A DNA stretch of 36,575 bases from assembly GCA_016210495.1 (NCBI GenBank), contig JACQUC010000227.1, positions 1 through 36,575 on the forward strand. The letters run 5' to 3'. The first letter of the stretch is position 1, and every line of letters begins with the position of its first letter. The notes under the pieces are model-generated. The model had not been told where the DNA came from. It ran no database searches and saw only the letters and a program-made list of their open reading frames with translations. Both the position numbers and the translations under genes were made by a program. This DNA is from Chloroflexota bacterium (lineage in GTDB: Bacteria; Chloroflexota; FW602-bin22; JACPRP01). This document shows positions 1 through 6,286 of this stretch, one piece after another.

Positions 1-231
1 CAGGTTAATTAGGGGCAGAAGCCGATCACGGATTTCCTCGCGGCTCAAATTGTAGGTCTTCCTATTGGAGAGGACAAAGACGATCTCGGCGATCACCAAG
101 TGGGAGGTCCAAGCAGAGGCTTTTTCTTGTTCGATTGCCTGGATTAGGCTAAAGCAGGCAGGAGACTTGATGGGATCGTCATTCAAGAGATGACGAAGAA
201 TTATGTTGGTATCTAGAAAGGGTGTAGTCAT
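1..231 (-). CDS. vapC: VapC-like PIN-domain toxin, C-terminus cut by window edge
   Basis: The frame starts at ATG 231 and stays open for 77 codons to the left edge, so the C-terminal half is missing. It begins MTTPFLDTNIILRHLLNDD: the Asp of the LDTN motif is the first metal ligand of PIN-domain ribonucleases, and a conserved Glu follows in the SHLVIAEIVFVL segment. VapC toxins are about 130-residue Mg-dependent RNases that cleave tRNA or rRNA and are held inactive by their antitoxin. The start lies 3 nt after the stop of the AbrB-type antitoxin gene, the usual antitoxin-first, tightly coupled arrangement. Family assignment is firm. The remaining acidic residues cannot be checked here. Confidence 0.88.
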   Translation of the reverse strand, partial: MTTPFLDTNIILRHLLNDDPIKSPACFSLIQAIEQEKASAWTSHLVIAEIVFVLSNRKTYNLSREEIRDRLLPLINL

Positions 232-234
232 AAG

Positions 235-525
235 TTAGTCTTTGTGGGCGGCCGCGTCTTCGGCCATTACCTCCTCGGCCACACCTTCTTCAAACATTCG
301 TCTAAGCTCCCGAAAGTCCTCTGGACGCTTGCGAGGAGTTACCGAGCCAAAGGTCATCTCGGCGACTGATTGCACGGGTCGTAAGGTCACTTGAATTTTG
401 TCTTTGTCTGCCTTTCTGACCGACAGACCGACCTTATCACCCTGCTTCAACTTCAGTGTCCTACGGATTTCAGCAGGGACGGTGATTTGTCCTTTGCGTG
501 TGACCACCGTGTAAAACTCTTTCAT
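235..525 (-). CDS. vapB: AbrB/MazE-type antitoxin (VapB)
   Basis: A 96-residue protein beginning MKEFYTVVTRKGQITVPAEI, the swapped-hairpin AbrB/SpoVT DNA-binding fold (VTxKGQxTxPxxIR signature). The Arg/Glu-rich C-terminal part (RKRPEDFRELRRMFEEGVAEEVMAE) would wrap the toxin. A start 12 codons further upstream is possible, but ATG 525 is preferred because the AbrB motif normally sits at the N-terminus and GAGGT lies 9 nt before it. The antitoxin should neutralise the adjacent VapC and autorepress the operon. Two direct repeats in the promoter fit such autoregulation. Confidence 0.9.
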   Translation of the reverse strand: MKEFYTVVTRKGQITVPAEIRRTLKLKQGDKVGLSVRKADKDKIQVTLRPVQSVAEMTFGSVTPRKRPEDFRELRRMFEEGVAEEVMAEDAAAHKD

Positions 526-542
526 GGAATAATTACCTCGAT

Positions 543-601
543 TGGTAGTACGAATTCTCATATGGTAGTATTATGCTAGCAAACGCACTACGCTTTGTCA
601 A
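543..601 (-). promoter_or_regulatory. Candidate vapBC promoter with repeated operator half-sites
   Basis: On the minus strand TTGACA (596-601) is followed after 17 nt by TAGCAT (573-578), a plausible sigma-70 promoter. Two copies of TGGTAGTA (plus-strand reading, 543-550 and 563-570) lie 20 bp apart, about two helical turns, around the expected transcription start. This suits cooperative binding by a dimeric AbrB-type antitoxin. The -10 match is only moderate. Confidence 0.45.
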
Positions 602-731
602 GCGCAATTTAGGAGTATGAAGCATCTCCCTCTTTAAGAGCCTTAGGGCATCTTCGGCCTCCCTTCCTCAAAGCTCCTCAACCGCCATGATACCATTCAG
701 CCGCTCAAGCCGTACTAACGAGTCTGCACAG

Positions 732-807
732 GGGACTATGACCAAGGTAACTGCGGGTTTATCATGCGCGCCTACACTGTGATTTAGGCGTAAAACCCGC
801 TAGTCCC
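732..807 (+). other. Nested stem-loop, possible structured RNA
   Basis: Three perfect helices stack. GGGACTA (732-738) pairs with TAGTCCC (801-807), GCGGGTTT (753-760) with AAACCCGC (793-800), and CGCCTA (769/770-774) with TAGGCG (785-790), about 21 bp in all. The 3' strands of the outer two helices are contiguous. The 5' bulge 739-752 contains GACCAAGG (740-747), complementary to CCTTGGTC at 838-845 in the tRNA-like sequence downstream, so a longer-range pairing is possible. No open reading frame explains it. Alternatives are a mobile-element end or a small RNA. I do not recognise a known family. Confidence 0.4.
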
Positions 808-872
808 TAGGTCATGGTGGACGGAGGACTCATAAGCCCTTGGTCGACAGTTCAAATCTCACTCCTGCCACC
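808..872 (+). pseudogene. Degenerate tRNA-Met(CAU)-like sequence
   Basis: The order TAGGTCATGGTGGAC (D-arm-like), ACTCATAA (anticodon loop with CAT at 831-833), TTGGTCG (variable loop), GTTCAAAT (T loop) and TCCTGCCACC (3' acceptor) follows an elongator tRNA-Met. No 5' acceptor strand complementary to TCCTGCC is present, and both the anticodon and T stems contain mismatches. It is therefore a decayed tRNA or a 3' tRNA fragment left at an integration site, not a functional tRNA. A terminator follows at the spacing expected for a tRNA gene. Confidence 0.45.
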
Positions 873-893
873 TCACTGACAAACATACCTCGT

Positions 894-939
894 AAAGTGG
901 CCAATTTAGCCCAGAGTAGGAACGCTTGGCCACTTTTTT
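894..939 (+). terminator. Rho-independent terminator
   Basis: AAAGTGGCCAA (894-904) and TTGGCCACTTT (926-936) form a perfect 11-bp stem with a 21-nt loop, followed by a T run to 939. It lies 21 nt after the tRNA-like sequence and would end plus-strand transcription. Confidence 0.75.
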
Positions 940-952
940 GTGCCTAGGTCAT

Positions 953-976
953 GGGGACGTTGCAAGCAACGTCCCC
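953..976. repeat. Perfect 24-nt palindrome
   Basis: GGGGACGTTGC (953-963) and GCAACGTCCCC (966-976) flank AA. It resembles the GGGGC...GCCCC palindromes found elsewhere in the window, but unlike them it is not next to a minus-strand stop codon. Confidence 0.6.
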
Positions 977-1026
977 ACAAGGGGCTGCATTGCCGAGTTG
1001 CCCGGTAGCACTTATAGTGCCGCTGA

Positions 1027-1409
1027 GGCGCCAGCGAATGGACAGCGAATAAGCAAATGAGTAGGCGCCAGAATGTGGCCTTGTCCTGAGGAGAGAGGCC
1101 CGTCGATCAGGCACCTTCTCAGTCGCTGCCCCACTGCCTATGGCCAATCGTGCTGGCTAACCTCGGGAAGTTTCTTGAGCATCGCCAGTTGATAGACCTC
1201 CGTGCGATGACCAGGACCTAGCTTGTTATGGGCCTCCATGGCCATGCCAATGATCTTGCAGGCCGCATAATGATGAGGAACCGCTGCATCTAGACCGCCC
1301 TGTAAGCGCGGTCTATCTTGGCTGGCCATCATCCTCACCTTACGACACCGAGTGTCAGCAGGTGAGGCATACATCTCATTCGCTTATTCGCTGTCTATTC
1401 GCTGGCGCC
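1027..1409. repeat. Segment bounded by 35-bp inverted repeats (MITE-like)
   Basis: Positions 1027-1061 and the reverse complement of 1375-1409 match at 33 of 35 bases. Each arm contains iterated ATTCGC units and ends in GGCGCC. The 383-bp segment carries only a broken GxxExxY reading frame and no transposase, so it looks like a non-autonomous element or an insertion remnant. No clear target-site duplication is visible. Confidence 0.55.
1138..1374 (-). pseudogene. GxxExxY-family protein, truncated
   Basis: The 78-codon frame contains ACKIIGMAMEAHNKLGPG followed by a VYQLAM segment, matching the N-terminal helix of GxxExxY proteins (a small family related to PD-(D/E)XK nucleases, normally about 125 residues). 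The signature Glu has shifted or been lost (GHRTEVY where GLLESVY is usual), and the frame stops about 20 residues later, so the catalytic core is absent. The first 25-30 residues are not family-like. It lies wholly between the two 35-bp inverted repeats. I read it as a decayed gene carried by that element. Confidence 0.55.
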
Positions 1410-1473
1410 AGTCTTCCTGCACATACGAACGCCCGCCTGACGCGGAAACGTGTTCCGCCCCCACACGCGCCTC

Positions 1474-1502
1474 TTGCCAAGCCAGCCTGGACAGTGTAGG
1501 AT
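1474..1502 (+). promoter_or_regulatory. Candidate sigma-70 promoter for the amidase gene
   Basis: TTGCCA (1474-1479), a 17-nt spacer and TAGGAT (1497-1502) lie 48 nt before the amidase ATG. The expected start near 1509 would give a leader of about 40 nt. Confidence 0.45.
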
Positions 1503-1550
1503 TATCCTAACGGACGTAGAGCCGAGCCGACCGAAAGAGGGTTAGACTGC

Positions 1551-2462
1551 ATGTGGCGGAGATGGCTTGCCCACAACCGTAGCGGGCACTTGGTGCTACC
1601 GGGCCTGTTGGTCCTGGTGCCGGTGATCCTGCTCGCAGGACTCCTGTCGGCGGCGTTGCCCGGTGGACAGGACGCGCCCAACGAAGCGCAGAACGCAAAG
1701 GCTGCACCCGAAGTGACGCTCGCGCCCCGCGTCGACAATGAGGAGAGAGGGGAAGGCCCTGCACCCGAAAGTCCGGCTTCTTTGGAGGTCGAGCACCAGG
1801 CCGCCGCCGGGCCACAGGGAGACGATCAGGGCGAAGCCATCGTTATGGTAGCGCCGGCAAGGGACGTCCCGCCCCCGGTGAGGCGTGTCGGTGTCCAGGC
1901 TGGGCACTGGCGGAGCGCCGAGCTCCCGGACGAGCTGGGGCGGCTGCGCGGCTCGACGGGCACATCAGGTGGCGGGGTGGCCGAGTGGCAGTTGAACCTG
2001 GACATAGCCCGGCGCGTCGCCTCGTTGCTGGAGGCCGAGGGTCTCGAGGTAGACCTGCTACCCGCGACGATACCTCCCGGCTACCAGGCCGATGCCTTTG
2101 TCGCCTTGCACGCCGACGGGGACGTCACCGGAGGAATGTCCGGCTTCAAGCTGGCTGCCCCACGCGTCAGCGCCATCGCCGACCTCGACGAAGCTCTCCT
2201 CGTCGCCATCAGGGAGGAATACCAGGCGGCCACACGTCTGCGCCTGGACTACAGCGTCTCGCGCAACATGACGGGCTACTACGCTTTCACCTTCCGGCGC
2301 TTCAAGCACGCTATCGCGCCAACTACCCCAGCGGTGATACTTGAGATGGGCTTCTTGACCAATGCCTCGGACCGACTGACCCTCCTGGGCAAGCCGGACC
2401 TGGTCGCCGAGGGAATCGCCCGGGGCATATTGCGCTTCATAAAGCTGAGGGATGGCCCTTAA
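1551..2462 (+). CDS. N-acetylmuramoyl-L-alanine amidase (Amidase_3), membrane-anchored
   Basis: A 303-residue zinc amidase that would cleave the bond between MurNAc and the stem peptide of peptidoglycan. Residues 13-35 form one hydrophobic segment (signal anchor) and residues 40-108 a polar Ala/Glu/Pro-rich linker. The catalytic domain runs from about 110 to 300. The zinc and catalytic positions are recognisable: His119 (QAGHW), Glu145 (VAEWQLN), His187 (ALHADG) and Glu265 (ILEMGFLTN). ATG 1551 follows GAGGG by about 9 nt. It is the only convincing plus-strand gene and converges on the catabolic array, so it is probably unrelated housekeeping. The fold is secure; its exact role (division, spore or autolysin) is open. 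Confidence 0.92.
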   Translation: MWRRWLAHNRSGHLVLPGLLVLVPVILLAGLLSAALPGGQDAPNEAQNAKAAPEVTLAPRVDNEERGEGPAPESPASLEVEHQAAAGPQGDDQGEAIVMVAPARDVPPPVRRVGVQAGHWRSAELPDELGRLRGSTGTSGGGVAEWQLNLDIARRVASLLEAEGLEVDLLPATIPPGYQADAFVALHADGDVTGGMSGFKLAAPRVSAIADLDEALLVAIREEYQAATRLRLDYSVSRNMTGYYAFTFRRFKHAIAPTTPAVILEMGFLTNASDRLTLLGKPDLVAEGIARGILRFIKLRDGP

Positions 2463-2730
2463 AACGTCCTCCGCAAAGTGCAATCGGGGCCCGCGTCAAG
2501 CCTTTTTCCGGCCCCACTTGCTGCCAAGCGGGTTGACGGCGACCCCGATCTATCGGGGCGCCGGAGGACACCCAGGCGGGCTATCGTCGCCGCCAAAAAC
2601 AGCAGGGCACGCCTGCCATCCAATATGCGAAGCACCCAATAGCCAAACAACTACGCAAACACGACAAGCCGTGCGGCTACAGCCCCGGCCCCCTGGTGCT
2701 TGGCGACTTTGAAAAGGCCCCACAACCTGA
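2463..2730. other. Convergent intergenic region
   Basis: This gap separates the ends of the plus-strand amidase and the minus-strand ligase. CCCCGAT-CT-ATCGGGG (2543-2558) is a tight 7-bp hairpin without a T run, and GGGGCC/GGCCCC around 2488-2516 could pair across a T-rich loop. No gene or recognised repeat is seen. Confidence 0.4.
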
Positions 2731-4263
2731 CTATTGCTTCCTGTCCCGCTCCCGCCCGCGCAGCTCTTTGCGCTTGATCTTGCCGTCGGGCGTTTCGGGA
2801 AGCTGATCGACGAACTCGATCTCGCGCGGGTACTCGTGCTTGCTTAGCCTCGTCCGGATGAACTCCTGGATGTCACGTTTCAACTCTTCGCTCGCCGACC
2901 TATCTGAAACGATGAAGGCCTTAACGATCTCTCCGCGCTCGAGGTCCGGGCTGCCAACCACAGCCGCACGCTGCACAGCCGGATGCTTGATCAGGACTTC
3001 TTCGATCTCCTGCGGCCCGATGGTGTATCCTGCCGAAATGATGATGTCGTCGACGCGGCCTTTGTGCCAGAAGTGCCCATCTTCATCCACGTAGGCGGCG
3101 TCGCCAGTCCGCACCCATGCGTCGTTCCGCCTGGCAGCAATCTGGCCGATCTGCCCGGGTGGCAACACCTTTCCCTCTTCGTCCAGCACGGCCACTTCCA
3201 GCCCCAGCATCGGGCCACCCATGCTGCCCGGCCTCACCTCCCAATCCTCGTAGGGGTGCTGCAGCAGCAGGCTCCCTACCTCGGTGGTGCCGTACGCCGA
3301 GCGGGGCGTGATGCCGGTCCGGTCCCGGAAGTACAGGATCGTCTCCAGGTCGAGCGGGCCTCCAGTAAAGGACAGATCGCGGAGACGAAGCCTGTAGTGA
3401 TTCAGCCTGCCGCTTTCCATCACCATTCGATAGACCAGAGGCGTGGCGGACACGAGCGTAATGCCGAACTCCTCCAGCGCCTCCAGAAAGGTCTCGGCGT
3501 GGAACTTGCCGGAATAAGTGCCGATGGCCTTGCCGAAGACCAACGGAGCGATGGAGCCAAACCATATGCCGTGCCCCCAGGCCGGCGACGATGGGCAATA
3601 GAAGCGATCCTCGGGGCGCAAGCCCGAGACTAGTTTGATGTTCACCGCGGCCAATGTGGCGGCAGCGTGCTTGTACGGCACGATCTTGGGTACCCCGGTG
3701 GTGCCACTCGAGAACTGCACCACCGCCGGACTGTCTGCCGAAGTGTGAGGGACGTACTCGTCATCTTCGTCTCTTAGCAGCGCCAGCAGCTCACCGCCGA
3801 GAACGATGTCCGCGACCAGGCTTGCGTCGATCACGGACGCTTTCTCGTCGTTTGTAACGACCATTCTTGCTGCCGAATTGGCCAGCCGGTACGCGATGGC
3901 CTCCGGCCCAAAGGCCGGGAAGCAAGGCACCACCACGGCGCCACGCTTCAACGTCCCGAACAGCGTGACGTAGAACTCCAGGGATGGGTTCAGGATCACG
4001 GCCACGCGATCTCCGGCTTCGATCCCTCTCCGGGCAAGAAAGTGCGCGAACTGAGAGGTCAGTCGCCCCAATTCCCCAAATGAATGGGTCTCGCTCCTCC
4101 CGTCCGCGTACTTGATCCTGATCGCGTCGTCGTCTCCCGGGTGCCGATCGACGCACTCGTGGGCGATGTTCAACCTCTCCTTGTTGCCATCGAACACCGA
4201 CCATCGCTCGCTGTAGCGGAACTTGCTTTTCGCTTCCGCATATGATTTGTAATCGAGACCCAT
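2731..4263 (-). CDS. AMP-dependent acyl-CoA synthetase/ligase
   Basis: A 510-residue member of the ANL superfamily, which forms an acyl-adenylate from a carboxylic acid and ATP and then the CoA thioester. Visible motifs are the P-loop SSGTTGVPK (about 185-193), YGTTEVG, the TGDAAYVDEDGHFWHKGR hinge region (A8) and the C-terminal lysine in PDGKIKRKEL (about 495). Length and motifs are closest to medium-chain or aryl-CoA ligases; the substrate cannot be read from sequence. ATG 4263, preceded by GGAGAGG, is preferred to an in-frame GTG at 4290. It lies 156 nt downstream of the acyl-CoA mutase gene. A ligase next to a mutase large subunit recalls the 2-hydroxyisobutyryl-CoA mutase/ligase locus, so it may supply the mutase with substrate. 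Confidence 0.92.
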   Translation of the reverse strand: MGLDYKSYAEAKSKFRYSERWSVFDGNKERLNIAHECVDRHPGDDDAIRIKYADGRSETHSFGELGRLTSQFAHFLARRGIEAGDRVAVILNPSLEFYVTLFGTLKRGAVVVPCFPAFGPEAIAYRLANSAARMVVTNDEKASVIDASLVADIVLGGELLALLRDEDDEYVPHTSADSPAVVQFSSGTTGVPKIVPYKHAAATLAAVNIKLVSGLRPEDRFYCPSSPAWGHGIWFGSIAPLVFGKAIGTYSGKFHAETFLEALEEFGITLVSATPLVYRMVMESGRLNHYRLRLRDLSFTGGPLDLETILYFRDRTGITPRSAYGTTEVGSLLLQHPYEDWEVRPGSMGGPMLGLEVAVLDEEGKVLPPGQIGQIAARRNDAWVRTGDAAYVDEDGHFWHKGRVDDIIISAGYTIGPQEIEEVLIKHPAVQRAAVVGSPDLERGEIVKAFIVSDRSASEELKRDIQEFIRTRLSKHEYPREIEFVDQLPETPDGKIKRKELRGRERDRKQ

Positions 4264-4345
4264 AGACCTCTCCGGAACCTCCTGCCGCACTGGCTAATCG
4301 TGCCCGTGGCAGAGCGCCACCAAGGACGAAAACCCGGGATACTCC

Positions 4346-4414
4346 CCGCAAAGGACATAAGGATTTTCTATGATCTTCTTTGCGCTCTCTGCGTTCTTTG
4401 CGGTTCACGTGTTT
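4346..4414. repeat. Imperfect inverted repeat, GCAAAGAACGCAAAG type (copy 1)
   Basis: The left arm CCGCAAAGGACATAAGG (from 4346) and right arm CTTTGCGCTCTCTGCGTTC...TTTGCGG (to about 4413) are imperfectly complementary. The right arm and its flank (GCGGTTCACGTGTTTTCG) recur with few changes at 28186-28203. It begins about 6 nt after the stop codon of the mutase gene. Confidence 0.6.
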
Positions 4415-4419
4415 TCGCG

Positions 4420-6096
4420 TTAGAAAATGCTTGCCAGGTCTGCCCGGTGCTCGCCGAAAACGGTTTTCAGCGCGGCGGTGATCTCACCTATCGTCGCTAG
4501 GTTGCTCGCTGCTTCGACGAAGAGCGGCACGAGGTTCTCGTTCCCCGATGCTGCCGTACGGATGCTGACCAGGGAGGCTTCCACGGCGGCATTGTCTCGC
4601 TCCCTTCGCAGCGTATCGAGCCTCACCCGCATCATCTCAACCACCTCTGATTTTGCGCGGTGGAGCTTGATGGCGATCGGCTCGCCGGTGGCGTACTTGT
4701 TAACCCCCACCAGGGTCCTCTGGCCGGTTTCCAGCATCATCTGACGCCGGTAGGACTCGTCGGCGAGTTGCCGCTGGACCCATCCGGTCTCGACCGCGCG
4801 CAACATGCCGCCCTGCTCCTCGATCCGACGGACATAGCTCGCGGCCTCCTCCTCGATGCGGTTCGTCAGGGCCTCGACGTAGTACGACCCGCCGAGCGGG
4901 TCCACTACCTCGGCCGCACCGCTTTCATACGCCACTATCTGCTGCGTACGCAGGGCCAGGGTGGCGGATTTCTCGGTGGGAATCGCCAGCGCCTCGTCCA
5001 TCGAAGTCGTGTGCAGCGATTGGACGCCGCCGAGGACGGCTGCCAGGCACTCGATGGCGACCCGCACCACGTTGTTTTCGGGTTGCTGCGCCGTCATGGT
5101 GGTGGCGCCGGTTCCCGCCGATGCGCGAAGGGTCAGAGAATTCGGGTGCTGAGCCCCGTAGCGCTCCTTCATCATCCTCGCCCACATCCGCCTGGCGGCA
5201 CGGAACTTGGCTGCCTCCTCGAAGATGTTGGTGTGCACCGAGAAGTTAACGTTGATGCGGGGGGCGAAGCTATCGACATCCAGCCCCCGCTCCACGGCTT
5301 TGTCGATAATCGCCGCCGCCGTGGCCATCCCGAACGCCACCTCCTGGATCAAGCTTGCTCCGGACTCGCGATACGAGTACGGCTGCGAGAGCATGAAGTT
5401 CCATTTGGGGATTTCTTTGACGCAGTACTCGATCAGGTCGACAATCAGGCGGATTGAGGGCGCCGGCGGAAAGATGTAGGTGCCACGGCAGGTGTATTCC
5501 TGAAGGATATCCAGCGAGCTCGTGCCGCCCAGGCTGCTGGTTGGGATGCCGTTGCCTCTGGCCAGGGCAACGTACATCGCCAGGAAGACCGACGCCAGCG
5601 AGTTGATCGCCGGCACGATGGTGACCTTGTCTTGCGGAATGCCACGAAAGGCGATTTCCATTTCCCTGATCGTCGGGCACGCCATCCCGATCACGCCGAC
5701 CTCGCCCGCGACTTCCGGATGATCGGAATCGTAGCCTAGCTGCGTGGGTAGATCGGTCGCGACGGCCAGCCCGGTCTGGCCCTCGTCGACCAGTCGTTTG
5801 AAGCGAATGTTGGTATCCTCCGCGGTTCCAAAGCCTGCATACTGGCGCATCGTCCACAGCTTGCCCCGAAACATGGTGGCGTGGATTCCCCGCGTGTAAG
5901 GATACTCGCCAGGAAGACCTATCTCTTCAAGGTAGTTATGTCCCTTGAGGTCAAGCGGGGTGTACAAACGATTGGTTTCAACCTCCGGCGGGGGACCGAC
6001 GACGTTCTTAGGGGACTTCTGCAACGTGCGCCGCAGGACGTTTTGCTCCCAGTCGGCGACCGAAAGCTCGATCTGGGACATCTCATCCCGGTCCAT
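4420..6096 (-). CDS. Methylmalonyl-CoA mutase-family large (catalytic) subunit, atypical active site
   Basis: A 558-residue TIM-barrel catalytic subunit without a C-terminal B12-binding domain, the form found in two-chain acyl-CoA mutases (HcmA, IcmA-like, archaeal Mcm). Family blocks are clear: WTMRQYAGFGTAEDTN, AVATDLPTQLGYDSD, GTYIFPPAPSIRLI, SLTLRASAGTGATTMTAQQPENN and QSLHTTSMDEALAIPTE. Against Propionibacterium Mcm numbering, Tyr89 becomes Phe76, Gln197 becomes Ser194 (TSSLD instead of TIQND) and His244 becomes Ser241 (PYSYRESG instead of GYHMQEAG), while Arg207 is kept as Arg204. Substrate is therefore unlikely to be methylmalonyl-CoA. The B12-binding partner and MeaB-like chaperone are not in the window. 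ATG 6096 follows GAGGT. An 18-bp palindrome lies about 50 nt upstream. Confidence 0.92.
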   Translation of the reverse strand: MDRDEMSQIELSVADWEQNVLRRTLQKSPKNVVGPPPEVETNRLYTPLDLKGHNYLEEIGLPGEYPYTRGIHATMFRGKLWTMRQYAGFGTAEDTNIRFKRLVDEGQTGLAVATDLPTQLGYDSDHPEVAGEVGVIGMACPTIREMEIAFRGIPQDKVTIVPAINSLASVFLAMYVALARGNGIPTSSLGGTSSLDILQEYTCRGTYIFPPAPSIRLIVDLIEYCVKEIPKWNFMLSQPYSYRESGASLIQEVAFGMATAAAIIDKAVERGLDVDSFAPRINVNFSVHTNIFEEAAKFRAARRMWARMMKERYGAQHPNSLTLRASAGTGATTMTAQQPENNVVRVAIECLAAVLGGVQSLHTTSMDEALAIPTEKSATLALRTQQIVAYESGAAEVVDPLGGSYYVEALTNRIEEEAASYVRRIEEQGGMLRAVETGWVQRQLADESYRRQMMLETGQRTLVGVNKYATGEPIAIKLHRAKSEVVEMMRVRLDTLRRERDNAAVEASLVSIRTAASGNENLVPLFVEAASNLATIGEITAALKTVFGEHRADLASIF

Positions 6097-6147
6097 AGTA
6101 ATGACCTCGGTTCATCGAACTCGACTCTGTAAGACAAGCTAAGAAAC

Positions 6148-6165
6148 GATGTTGCCTGCAACATC
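6148..6165. promoter_or_regulatory. 18-bp perfect palindrome upstream of the mutase gene
   Basis: GATGTTGCCTGCAACATC is a perfect inverted repeat (8-bp arms, CT centre) about 52 nt before the mutase ATG. Length and symmetry suit a dimeric repressor site. A TAAGAT -10-like hexamer on the minus strand abuts it, but no good -35 is seen. Confidence 0.35.
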
Positions 6166-6191
6166 TTATCGAATCTGCGTAGTAGCGCCTA

Positions 6192-6250
6192 TTGGGAGTG
6201 CGCGGGCTTGCCTGCGCCGTGCACGGCGGCGGCAAGCCGCTGCACTCCAA
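6192..6250. repeat. Imperfect palindrome, TTGGAGTGC...GCACTCCAA type
   Basis: TTGGGAGTGCGCGGGCTTGCC and its near reverse complement ending GCACTCCAA form arms of about 29 bp with a few mismatches around GTGCAC. It begins 36 nt 3' of the stop of the MaoC-like gene. I have the impression this type recurs in genomes of several environmental phyla, but cannot check. Confidence 0.6.
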
Positions 6251-6286
6251 ATCGCCGCATTTCAGGGCCATCTTTACATAATGGTA

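Noticed and set aside
808..872. Intact tRNA-Met gene or tmRNA 3' end
   Set aside because: There is no complementary 5' acceptor strand, the anticodon and T stems are mismatched, and no tmRNA tag-peptide frame or pseudoknots are evident.
2452..2712. 86-codon plus-strand frame after the amidase
   Set aside because: It overlaps the end of the amidase, has low-complexity Pro/Arg content and lies in a convergent gap. No family resemblance or ribosome site.
4420..6096. Calling the mutase methylmalonyl-CoA mutase (mutB/mcmA)
   Set aside because: Three of the substrate-defining residues differ, so the specific name is not supported although the family is.
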